Shown here: piece after piece, positions 33,735-43,907 of the stretch
How positions within the stretch are numbered: position 1 is the stretch's first letter
Layout: each line of letters opens with the position of its first letter
Source: Aquarana catesbeiana
Taxonomy: Eukaryota; Chordata; Amphibia; Anura; Ranidae
Direction: 5' to 3'
Assembly (NCBI RefSeq): GCF_042186555.1
Contig: NC_133336.1
Location: 35,418,257 to 35,482,256, forward strand
Length of the DNA stretch: 64,000 bases
Notes under the pieces: model-generated
Databases searched by the model: none
What the model saw: only the letters and a program-made list of their open reading frames with translations
Told to the model about the DNA's origin: nothing
Translations under genes and position numbers: made by a program

Positions 33735-34333
33735 TAACTACTCAGTTTAGGCCGATACGTATTCTTCTACATACTTTTGGTAAAAAATACCGCAATAAGC
33801 GTCTACAAAATAGGGGATAGTTTTATGGCATTTTTATTAATATATATATTTTTTTTACTAGTAATGGCGGCGATCAGCGATTTTTATCGTGACTGCAACA
33901 TTATTGCGGACCGATCGGACACTTTTGGCGCTATTTTGGGACCATTCACATTTTATACAGCGATCAGTGCGATTAAAAATGCATTGATTACTGTGTAAAT
34001 GTGACTGGCAGTGAAGGGGTTAACCACTAGGTGGCACTGTAGGGGTTAAGTGTGTCCTAGGGAGTGATTCTAACTGTGGGGGGAGGTGCTATGTGTAACA
34101 TGACACTGATCACCGCTCCCGATTACAGGGAGCTGTGATCGGTGTCCTGTCACTAGGCAGAACGGGGAAATGCTTGTTTACATCAGCATTTCCCCATGAG
34201 ACGATCGCAGGTATCCCACAGGAGCCGCGATCACACTCACGCTTCTTAAGGGGGAACGTACAGGTACGTTAATCTGCCTATACGTGCCCTTCTGCCGACG
34301 TATATCGGCGTGAGCCGGTCGGCAAGCGGTTAA
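33735..34333. mobile_element. TTAA-type MITE, right part
   Basis: From GTTTAGGCCGATACGTATTC to GGCAAGCGGTTAA (TTAA 34330-34333). Blocks ACTAGTAATGGCGGCGATC, TTTTGGGACCATT and GTGTGTCCTAGGGAGTGATT recur in 36521-38015. The left end is missing. Confidence 0.75.
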
Positions 34334-34427
34334 ACGCTAGCTCCATCCAAATGTAGAGTTTGAATTTTAAGAACCTGTTCCCTTGTGGAAACACATGCTG
34401 GATGCTTACAGCTCTCTAGAACTCCAT

Positions 34428-34915
34428 TTAAAGGATAAGTTCACCTTTGTAAAAAGATAAAATGTACATCTTTTTGCAGGTGAAAAAAAAAGTGCATTTA
34501 TTATTTATTATTATTAATTTTTATTATTATTACTGGGAGCCTGAAAAGCATTGCACCTGCGATCAGTAGATCGCGCGTGCCATGCAGGACTCCTGAAAAC
34601 TGTCAGTGTAAGCTGTCTGCTTGTACCTCGTATGAGCAGGCAGTTAAACTTTGACAGGAAGAGACAATGAACTACCTAGGGCACTCAACAGCGCCCTGGT
34701 AGTTCATTGAGAACTCCAAACTGACAGCCGTAAAGACCTTTGTGAATGAATGACGTGGTCGCAGACAATTTTATTAATTGTGACAGCGAGTTTGGGGAGA
34801 AGATCCCCAGCTCACTATTACTAAAGGCAGCGGATCGGGGAGTGGCTGCAAGAGTGAGAACATGTTGCATGTTCAACCCTAAAAATGTTTTCCCAAAAGT
34901 GAACTTATCTTTTAA
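34428..34915. mobile_element. TTAA-bounded MITE, AGGATAAGTTCACC ends
   Basis: TTAAAGGATAAGTTCACCTTT at the left and AAAGTGAACTTATCTTTTAA at the right are inverted ends, with TTAA at 34428-34431 and 34912-34915. About 488 bp; no genuine gene. Confidence 0.85.
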
Positions 34916-35098
34916 GACCGCGGTCCCCAACCTTTTTGGTACTAGGGACCGATTTCATGGGGGCCAATGTTCCCAGGGACCAGGGAGGGGGAGGGTTGGG
35001 ATATTTACAGGGTCTGCCTTCAGCCACCCTTCAAACCACAACCCCCCCTTTACAGCACAGTCAACCCCTTTATATCAGTGTCCATAGTGCCCCTTTAC

Positions 35099-35644
35099 CA
35101 GTGGTGGCCAGTGGAATTTTTTTTGGGGGGGGGCAAACAGTATGCCACCCTCCCTCCCGGTCGGTGGCACTTATCCCATCACCAAAGTCTTCCCCTGCTC
35201 GGCGGCGGCAGCCTCCTGTTCCCCTGCTCTCCACGTGTCGTCATGGCAACAGCGGCTTCCATTTCCTCCCTCCTCGGCTGCCAATCAGAAGTCTTCTCTT
35301 TTCAGGCAATCGGAAAACGGGTCTCACACCCGCTTCTGATTGGCCGAATTGAGGATCAGTGTTTCAACAGCGGCTAGTCATTCGCTGTTGTAACACGCCT
35401 GGGTGGGCTCTGTTCGCATTCTCTATGACCCAAGCCCACCCTATTTTGAAGCCTATTGGCGCCTCTGGCTCTAATCAGGTGCTTAAAAAAAAAAACCCTG
35501 CCACTGTAATTCATATGACCGGTGCCCTGAAAGGGGCCGAACGCATGAATAGGGGGTGACTGCGGTGGCCATGAATCGATCCATTGCATATAGGGGGTGG
35601 CCTGGAGAGAGGGGGTGGCGGCCCTAATGGATGGGCCGCCACTG
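35099..35644. mobile_element. hAT MITE, TSD CCCTTTAC
   Basis: Identical 8-bp duplications CCCTTTAC at 35091-35098 and 35645-35652. The termini CAGTGGTGGCCA and, reversed, CAGTGGCGGCCC match well. Shared internal blocks place the fragments at 1035-1275 and 3672-4405 in the same family. Confidence 0.93.
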
Positions 35645-35652
35645 CCCTTTAC

Positions 35653-35960
35653 AGAGCAGTCCACTTTACATTATTGTAACGGGGATTAAACTGTAAAGGA
35701 GACTGCTCTGTAAAGAGGGCACTGTAATGTATAGGGGAGTGCACTGTAAAGAGGGCACTGTAATGTATAGGGGAGTGCATTGTAAAGGAGGCACTGTGTG
35801 AAATAAAGGGTAATGCACTGTAAAGGGGGTACTATGGTATAAAGGGGACTGCACTGTGAAGGGGCACTGTAATGATTACAGTGCAGTTCCCTTTATATAA
35901 CAGTGCCCCTATACATCACAGTGCCCCTGGCAATCACAGCCTCCTCTATTACAGTGCCCC
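35653..35960. repeat. Minisatellite, CACTGTAAAG(A/G)GG unit
   Basis: Around eight degenerate copies of a ~35-base unit (GGGCACTGTAATGTATAGGG and GAGTGCACTGTAAAG); units reverse orientation near 35875. The same motif (CCCTTTACAGCACAG) also occurs left of the nested MITE near 35048. Confidence 0.8.
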
Positions 35961-36520
35961 TGCAGTCTGCCCCCCCCAACATCATTGCCCCATTCCAATC
36001 TCTGCCTCCCCTGCACAGGACTCCTACCTTTGGCAGGGCAGAGGCTGTTCTCAGTCCGTGTGTCCTCTCCCAGCTCCCCCACCTTCCTGGCCAACAATGT
36101 CATCCTATCTGCAGGGCAGGGGGCGGGAGCTGCCCAACCTATCATGTTACCAAGCAAGTGATTACCCGCTTGTTAATATGAAAAGACTCCTCTCCATTTC
36201 GATCTGCAGCAACCCCGGCCTGCTAATTGGATGACATCGGCTGGCCAGGCAGGAGAGCCAGGAGAGGACACAGGGCATGGAAGCACAGCAGAAGGTGAGC
36301 GGTGACTGTGGTCTGTTATGGCCCTGTGCGGATCACCATCTGCTGTGCAGCCCGGCTGTCAACAGGCCATGGCCTGGCACTGGTCCTCTGGCCAGGGGGT
36401 TTCGGACCCCTGCTTTAAGAAACATCACAAGCAGATTTTTCAGTTTTACAGATTTTTCTTTGCCCATTCCTACTCCCCTTATTTAGTCCTCTCTGTAAGA
36501 GACAAACATTTTGACTCGTT

Positions 36521-38015
36521 TTAACCACTTCAGCCCCGGAAGGATTTACCCCCTTCCTGACCAGAGCATTTCTTTGCGATTCGGCACTGCGTCGCTTTAT
36601 CTGACAATTGCGCAATGTTGTACACAAGCAAAATTGACTTCCCCCCCCCCCCCCCCCACAAATAGAGCTTTCTTTTAGTGGTATTTGATCACCTTTGCGG
36701 TTTTTATTTTTTGCGCTATAAACAAAAAAGAGACCGATAAGAGGAGTTCCCCTGAATGGACTTTTAAGGCACTTAGTAATGTCTTGTATAAAAAATATAC
36801 CAAAATATACAAAAATAATAATATAGTAATAAACAAATTTTATTTATGAATAAACAGAGTTAAAAAATTATAACGAAACATTGGTATATCTGAGCAGTTC
36901 GTTTCTATCACCATGCAAAATGAATACATGAGAAAAAAACCTCCTCACATCCAACGCGTTTCGGGGTGCAGAAAAGAGAGGGGTTCATCTAAGATGTAAT
37001 TAAAATATATAGTCAGTAAATTACCATGAAATGTAGAGATACAGAAATACATGCTTGGGGTGTTGAAATAAAACACTTACATAATATTGAATGAGATAGT
37101 TGTTACAATGCTTCGTTAAATCACATTAAAAGCTTGTAGTCAAGATCGCACAGAGGTCTGTAGGTGTAAGCTGGATAGTGTTGTCCTCAAGAGGAAGAGG
37201 TCCCCCTGCACTCCGCAACAAACAAAAAAAAGAGCGACAATTTAGAAAAAAAAGCAATTTTTTTTAAACTTTTTGCTATAATAAATATCCCCAAAATAAA
37301 TATATAAAAAACAAATTTTCTCATCAGTTTAGGCCGATATGTATTCATCTACATATTTTTGGTAAAAAAAATCACAATAAGCATATATTGATTGGTTTGC
37401 GCAAAAGTTGTAGCGTCTACAAAATAGGGGATGGATTTATGCCATTTTTATTATTCATTTTTTTTTTTTACTAGTAATGGCGGCGATCTGCAATTTTTAA
37501 TTTTTTTTTATCGGGGCTGCGACATTATGGTGGACACATCGGGCACTTTTGACACTATTTTGGGACCATTGTTATTTATACAGCAATCAGTGCTATAAAT
37601 AGCCACTGAATACTGTATAATTGGCACAGGCAGGGAAGGCGTTAACACTACGGGGCGATCAAGGGGTCAAGTGTGTCCTAGGGAGTGATTCTAACTTTGG
37701 GGGGATGGGCTACCACTGACATGACAGCGATCACTGCTTCCGATGACAGGGAGCAGTAGATCCCTGTCATGTTGCTAGGCATCACAGGGAAATGTCTTGT
37801 TTACATAGCCATCCCCCCGTTCTGCCTCTCCGTCTCACGATCGCAGGCCACCGGCGAACATCAAGTTTGCGGGACCCGCGGGCAAGCTCCCGCAGCGTGC
37901 GGCGGGTGCGCGCCAGCAAGGTGGCAAATTTAAAGGGCCATACAGGTATGCCCATTTGCCTTTACGAGCCATTCTGCCGACGTATATGTGTGTGTGGCGG
38001 TCGGCGGGTGGTTAA
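36521..38015. mobile_element. TTAA-type MITE with nested insertion
   Basis: TTAACCACTTCAGCCCCGG at 36521 is the same left end as at 16721; the right end GGGTGGTTAA closes at 38015. At 36733-37220 it is interrupted by a 488-bp insert bracketed by AACAAAAAAGAG-like duplications. The body has ACTAGTAATGGCGGCGATC and other family blocks. Confidence 0.8.
36733..37220. mobile_element. Unclassified retroposon-like insert
   Basis: Flanked by AACAAAAAAGAG (36721-36732) and AACAAAAAAAAGAG (37221-37234), an approximate 12-14-base duplication. It contains CCAACGCGTTTCGGGGTGC. Part of it (36922-37079) is repeated in inverse orientation just outside the MITE. Confidence 0.55.
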
Positions 38016-38213
38016 ATGGGAGACCTATCTTCTAATTAAACAAACTGAGTCAAAACTGAGTGTTTTATTTCAACACCCCAAGCATGTATTTCTGTATCTC
38101 TACATTTCATGGTAATTTACTGACTATATATTTTAATTACATCTTAGATGAACCCCTCTCTTTTCTGCACCCCGAAACGCGTTGGATGTGAGGAGGTTTT
38201 TTCTCATGTATTT
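36922..38213. repeat. Long inverted repeat, ~157-bp arms
   Basis: The left arm 36922-37079 and right arm 38058-38213 are nearly perfect inverse copies (ACCTCCTCACATCCAACGCG / CGCGTTGGATGTGAGGAGGT). Spacer ~980 bp. Confidence 0.9.
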
Positions 38214-38311
38214 CTTTTAATTTTGTTTCCGGTCAGTTTTTATTATTTTTTTTTTCCCAGAGTGATTTAGCGATTTTAAGGTTACCTGTAACTTCTTGTT
38301 AGAACATCAAC

Positions 38312-38569
38312 ATGTCTTATTCCACATTAGGTACAAAACCTTTTTTGATTTCTCACCAACAGGCTGACACACAAGGGAGGTACCGTAATTATTCCTTAAG
38401 GGTCATTGGGCTTAAATTACCCATCACTCTTGCAAATGTTTACTTCCCAAACTCCGCACATGTCTCTTTTTGCCAACAAATTATTGAAGAGCTAAAGGGT
38501 CCTGATGTGTTTTACAGCTCATTATTCGAAAACATTTGGCCTTCGACCGTGTTTCTTGAGATTTTCTAA
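38312..38569 (+). pseudogene. L1 endonuclease fragment
   Basis: 85 codons with LISHQQADTQGRYRNYSLRV and ITLANVYFPNSAHVSFC, the middle of the apurinic-type endonuclease of L1 ORF2. The conserved 'ANVYxPN' block is clear. The last ~20 codons are not family-like because a deletion joins unrelated sequence. Confidence 0.7.
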
Positions 38570-38734
38570 CAGCCACATGCAAACATATAGGTCTAAAATC
38601 ACATATGATTACATGGATTTCTACCGTTTACCACAATCTTAAAGCTAAACTAATGGAACTCTTTTAGAATTGGTGATTATACAAAATGTGACATGTCAGG
38701 GCTGACCTCTTTCACTGTTACTGTTTATATTGAC

Positions 38735-39360
38735 ATTGGAACCTTTTATTCATACTATAAATGCTAATCTGTCTATTCATGAGTTTCCAATAGGAGATAG
38801 ACAATATAAATCTGCAGTGTTTGCAGATGATTTGCTGTTCTTCCTCACACAACCTCGTATCTCTATACCTAATTTGATGATTTGAGGTTTCCAACCTCAA
38901 ATCTAATTATAAAAAATCAGAGGCATTGAACTTGTCTCTCACCTCTCATACATTAGCCTTAGTTCAGAAAAATTGTTCCTTCACATGGTTAGACAGGGCG
39001 CTAAAATACTTGGCGGTATAGATTAAGCCCACCTTAGACGTTTTATATAATATAAATATTATTCCTTTACTGCAGATTTTAAGCGGGGTTTAGAGAAATG
39101 GTCCCTCAAGTATTTATCCTGGTTTGGTAGGGCAGCCATAGTCAAAATGACGGTATTTCCAAAAATATTATATCTTTTTTTAAAACCCTATCAGTATTCT
39201 TACCATTGAATTTTTTTTGCTCTTTGCTGGCGTTACTTAGGAAATTTCTGTGGGCAGATGAGAGGTCCGTATTGATCTCCAACTTGCACGACTAAAACAA
39301 AATGTTGCAATTGGGTTTCCCCAATTTTAAGAATAATTATTTTGCATCTCATCTCACGAG
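38735..39360 (+). pseudogene. L1 RT remnant, several frames
   Basis: Translating short stretches gives AVFADDLLFFL (38818-38850), WFGRAAIVKMTVFPKILYLF (39120-39180) and LPNFKNNYFASHLTRILNWH (39318-39377), all L1 RT/thumb motifs. No continuous frame. Confidence 0.7.
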
Positions 39361-40717
39361 AATTCTTAATTGGCATTGTAATGCAGATAATAAAGATTGG
39401 GTGGCTTTAGAGAATGACTTTGGTGCTCTACCGGTGAAATTCTCTCCTTGAATTCGATTTGATTCCTGCCCTAATATTCTAAAACAAAACCCACTAATTG
39501 GTGCAGCCCTAAAAGTTTTCACCAAGTAATTAAATGCTCATATTTATCCACTTCACCAGGTCCTTTAACACCACTAGGATCTAACCCGGACTTTAAACCA
39601 GGAATTACTTCTTCATCTAAATTACAACTAAATGAACACACACCCTTATTAATTACAAATTGTATTCAAAGGACAAAATAAAATTGCATACCACTATGAC
39701 AGCAGAATTAGGAGATCAGTTATAACAAAATGGATGTACCGTCGGATACACAATTACATCTCCACTAAAACACGAAAACATCCCTTGTTAAGATCTTTAC
39801 TACTTTCAAATCTGTTTGCCTTCAAGGAAATACCATGGAAAAAAACTATCTTGATGGTGTATGTATGGCTACAAACCTCATACACTTCAAGCCCCGTCAG
39901 GTTTAAAGCACTTTGGGAATCAGCTCACAATGGCAGCATTCATGTATCTTTGCACACAAATGCTCTATTAGCTCCCGCTTTTAGGAACCTTCATATAAAC
40001 TCCTATCACATTGTTATACTGTATTATTCCTAATAAATTGAAACAGTGGTTCCCACAGTCCTCTGGTATATGTTAGCGTTGTAATCAAGAGATTGTTTCA
40101 CTGGTAAACAGTTGCTGGAAATGTTCTAATAACCCCATTTTGGCGGAGAATTTGTGAATTGATACGTATTACTGATACTAAAATTGTATTGACACCAGCC
40201 TGTTGCTTACTTCATATTTCTGAGTGCTCTATGAAAAACTTTAAACAATCTTTAACAAGACATCTACTGATAACAGCAAAAGTCCTAATACCACAATATT
40301 AGAAATCTACAGTAGATGCATTGCATCAATTAAAGAATTGATTAATATAATTCAGGAGCTTTACAACATGGAAGAAATGATAGCTACAGCTAACGGATCA
40401 ATAGAGAAATTTTAATAAGACATGGTCAACGTGTTTTATTTTCAGAAATTCACCAGACTTCACTCAGGTTACAACTTAGGGATACAGACAATTAGGCATG
40501 TTTGGACCAATATTTAAACCCCCATTTGTGCGTTTAAACTGAATCGCTTATTGTGATTTTTTTTTAAATTATTTTATATAGACCTCAAGCCTTTCTTTTT
40601 TTTTAAACATTTAGGTTTATTGAAATCGCGTATAAAAAGGTACATTACGTAAAGGAGTAGGTAAAAATGGTATATCATAAATATATCAACAAATATTCAT
40701 TAATATATTCAAATTTA

Positions 40718-41378
40718 AAGGCAGTAAAAGGACTTCACGCTTCAAATCTATCACATAAATAAATATTAATGATGTGACCATTAAAAGTGCAACTATAGTA
40801 ACAGTGAAAACGTAAACATCAGCTGTGAATAAACACACACAATATTCAACTAAATACTCCAAGTGTGCTGGTGACGCAAATAATTCTCTTAAATGAAAAG
40901 TTCATGAATAAAAAGTTCATAATAATCTCTTCTTAAATCAAAAGTTCATAATGGTGTATAGATGTAGCTGGGATCAAGTATGTGGGACGACCCAGATGAT
41001 GGTCTTATAATGGGGGGCTCCGATGAGCCCGGACTCTCTAACCTCTCACCTTAAAGATCGGAGCCCCCCATTATAAGACCATCATCTGGGTCGTCCCACA
41101 TACTTGATCCCAGCTACATCTATACACCATTATGAACTTTTGATTTAAGAAGAGATTATTATGAACTTTTTATTCAACTTCTCATTTAAGAGAATTATTT
41201 GCGTCACCAGCACACTTGGAGTATTTAGTTGAATATTGTGTGTGTTTATTCACATAGGCGCTTATTCACAGCTGATGTTTACGTTTTCACTGTTACTATA
41301 GTTGCACTTTTAATGGTCACATCATTAATATTTATTTATGTGATAGATTTGAAGCGCGAAGTCCCTTTACTGCCTTTA
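40718..41378. repeat. 660-bp near-perfect palindrome
   Basis: The left arm 40718-41024 and right arm 41057-41378 are inverse copies, with a 32-base spacer (41025-41056). GACCCAGATGATGGTC and GGGGGGCTCCGAT near the centre pair exactly with their inverses. The right arm has a ~10-base extra piece (ATAGGCGCTT). Confidence 0.93.
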
Positions 41379-41552
41379 TTCTGTTGAGTGTAGTGTGAAC
41401 ACTTTTGACTTTGCTGCAGTCTTAGAGACATCATCACTACACATGCACGTGAATTATTTAATTTGTTTAGTTATTCATCTATTCATCTTAATCTTATTTT
41501 AGATATAGACACATTCCTTCACTCTATATAGCGCGAGGGACACTATCACATT
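40720..41552. mobile_element. 833-bp insertion with 16-bp TSD
   Basis: Identical duplications TATATTCAAATTTAAA at 40704-40719 and 41553-41568. It starts GGCAGTAAAAGGACTTC and ends ...GCGCGAGGGACACTATCACATT. Long exact TSDs indicate retroposition, yet no poly(A) tail is seen. Most of it is a palindrome. Confidence 0.85.
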
Positions 41553-41938
41553 TATATTCAAATTTAAACCTTAATAATACTTTTTTACATTAGCATTTAA
41601 AAGATAGAATAATTAGAAAAAAGTCTATCTCCTAGAGGTTGTATTTTATGATTAGACATTCTTGAGGCCAATTGTCTACGTATTCATAAAAATATACTTT
41701 GATAACTAAATATTAATTTGGTCTTAAATTTAATATAACGACATATGTCCGATTTGATATTACTATTATATTTTTTGTATACATTTATAGAACTGGATGT
41801 CTAAGCTGCATATAGTTATTATAAGCTTTTGATATTTTTACATTATATACATAATGTAAAATGCAAAACCTCATGTATGTTTAACTATTAATATGTTACA
41901 AAAAGTAATAAAGATGTATTAAACATTAAAAAAAAAAA

Positions 41939-42463
41939 AACCTAGTAGGTTAACCATCATGTAGGCCACCATTTCCCAACCTGTTCAGGCATCATTTAAA
42001 ATGATGCACAATCCCAAGATACCCCATTCTAAAATGTAAGAAACTAAACTAATAATTTTCCATAATGAAGCGCCATCAGCACATGTAAGACACCAAATAT
42101 TGGAGGTGATTTCTTTTTTACACAGCTATAGATTTTTGCACACTGGAACTGATTCATTTTTCAGCATTTCTCTTCTCCTTCAGTTTCTCTCCTTCATTCG
42201 GCCATTGTGACCCTAGTGCTGACAGAGAGGGGTAAACAAAGAAGTCCTCAGGGACCCAAAGTCCTTATCAACCTATGATGTCCTTGGTTGTTGGGATGCT
42301 AGCAGCTGGCTTGCATCAGCCCAAGGTTGTAATGTTGTACAACCCGTGACTTTGTGTAAAAAAAAAAAAGGTAGGCTGGATCCCCATACCAGATTGTTGA
42401 CATTTTTTTGGCAATTTTGGCAACTTTTAGGCATTTTGCCAAGGTACTAAAAAACCTAAATAT
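41939..42463. other. No feature seen
   Basis: Unassigned DNA between the L1 tail and a Tc1 terminus. Confidence 0.4.
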
Positions 42464-42858
42464 GCAGTGCATCCGGAAAGTATTTACAGCGCTTCACTTT
42501 TTCCACATTTTGTTATGTTACAGCCTTATTCCAAAATTGATTTAATTCATTAATTTCCTCAAAATTTCTTAAAAATAAAAAAATGAAAAAAATCCCATGT
42601 ACATAAGTATTCACAGCCTTTGCCATGACACTCAAAATTGAGCTCAAGTGCATCTTGTTTCCACTGATCATCCTTGAGATGTTTCTACAACTTGATTGAA
42701 GTTCACCTGTGGTAAATTCAGTTGATTGGACATGATTTGGAAAGGCACACACCTGTCTATATAAGGTCCCACAGTTATTAGTGCATGTCAGAGCACCATC
42801 CAAGTCATGAAGTCCAAGGAATTTTCTGTCGACTTCCGAGACAAGATTGAGGAGGTCT
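42464..42858 (+). mobile_element. Tc1-like transposon, 5' half
   Basis: Terminus CAGTGCATCCGGAAAG preceded by TATG (a TA target is likely). Near 42808 a start codon begins MKSKEFSVDFRDKI, the N-terminal helix-turn-helix of Tc1 transposases. The rest is lost at about 42858, where a TTAA-family repeat begins. Confidence 0.8.
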
Positions 42859-43500
42859 AGTTTTCATATGTGGGCATGATTTACATATGTGTTCGCTTCT
42901 GCACACGAGCTCAGAGGGACGAGATGCTTTCAATTTTTTTTCCTTATTTATTTTACTTCTTTTTTTTTTTTTTACACTGTCCTTTAAAAAAAATGAATAC
43001 ACTTGATCACTTTTATTCCTTGTAAACATCCCTTGTAATAACATGACAGGACCTCAGATCTGGGGTCAAAAAGACCTCAGATCTCACATTTACACTTCAA
43101 AGCAAGAAAAAATAAAATAAAAAAAATGTCCCTTTAAGGCCGTTGGGCGGAAGTGACGTTTGACGTCGCTGCCGTCATTCAATGTTATGGAGTGGAGTGG
43201 GGGCCATCATTCCCTCACTCAACTTTCTGCCTATCAGGGGATGGGATCAGATTGTCTCTGCCGCTACTGACGAATCCGGTAAGCGGCGGAGACGTCCGAG
43301 ACGTGGTGGGGGGGCACCTCTCCCGCCGCCGATAAGTGATCGAGCGGGAAATCTGTCATGGAGACCACTTTTACCATAAAGCGGACCACCCACTGTTGAA
43401 AAAAATACTGGGGTTATGGCAGCTATATGCTGCCATAACAACGGTATTTAACGTCAAAGGACCGACGTATATCGACGGCAGGCGGTCCAGAAGTGATTAA
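42859..43500. mobile_element. TTAA-type MITE, right part
   Basis: From GTGGGCATGATTTACATATG to GGCGGTCCAGAAGTGATTAA (TTAA 43497-43500). It includes ACCGACGTATATCGACGGC, a terminal motif shared with 34290-34330 and 37980. The closing TTAA is also the piggyBac target site. Confidence 0.7.
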
Positions 43501-43579
43501 CCTCCTTGGCGGTAATCCCGAGCGTGACTCGGGTCTGACTTTTTCTGTCAGGAGCGGTAACCCCGAGTCACGCTCGGGG
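43501..43579. promoter_or_regulatory. piggyBac 5' terminal and subterminal repeats
   Basis: A 14-bp terminal inverted repeat, then two 17-19-bp palindromic-like motifs in inverse orientation (43517-43533, 43561-43579). Each contains GAGTCACGCTC or its complement. In piggyBac elements such motifs bind the transposase. The 3' end lacks this pair, so the ends are asymmetric. Confidence 0.7.
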
Positions 43580-43907
43580 TAACAGTGCAGAGCATCCAGC
43601 GGAGCCCTTACCTTCTCCTGGGTTCCAGCGATGCCCTCCACTGTCCTCCACTGTCCTCGGCTGTGCTCCGCTGTGATCGCCAGCGCGATCACAGCATCTC
43701 ACTTCCTAGTTCCGTTCCCTGCGAGCAGCAGCGGCGCACGGGAGCGGAACTAGGCGGGAAATTCAAAGTTGAAAAGTTCAAACACAAAACACACATATAA
43801 AAAGAGGTGATACAGTGTAATCTGAGAGGATTACATTGTATCATCTCAGATCTCACTGATACAGTGCCCCTTGCCCCAGTGCCCATTGCCTCCAATAAAA
43901 TATTGAG

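Larger units (their letters stand above)
34918..36412. mobile_element. hAT element (non-autonomous), nested hAT inside
   Basis: Left end CCGCGGTCCCCAACC, right end reversed CAGGGGTCCGAAACC. Flanks TTTTAAGA (34910-34917) and CTTTAAGA (36413-36420) are an 8-bp duplication with one mismatch, which overlaps the end of the MITE at 34428-34915. The interior has no transposase but a smaller hAT MITE and a minisatellite. Confidence 0.78.
38230..41938 (+). mobile_element. Decayed L1/Tx1 LINE, plus strand
   Basis: An endonuclease remnant at 38312-38480, an FADD-type RT motif at 38815-38840, RT thumb remains near 39120-39350, and a 3' end with AATAAAG (41911) and a 13-A tail at 41926-41938. There are many stops and a large deletion between endonuclease and RT. 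An 833-bp palindromic insertion lies at 40720-41552. The segment 40600-40703 resembles a minus-strand L1 3' end (TTTATTGAAATCGCG), so a second LINE may be nested. Confidence 0.65.

Noticed and set aside
35374..35664. 96-codon minus-strand frame
   Set aside because: Lies in the nested hAT MITE whose other copies do not keep the frame.
36415..36627. Minus-strand 70-codon frame
   Set aside because: Spans the boundary of a hAT element and a MITE; composition only.
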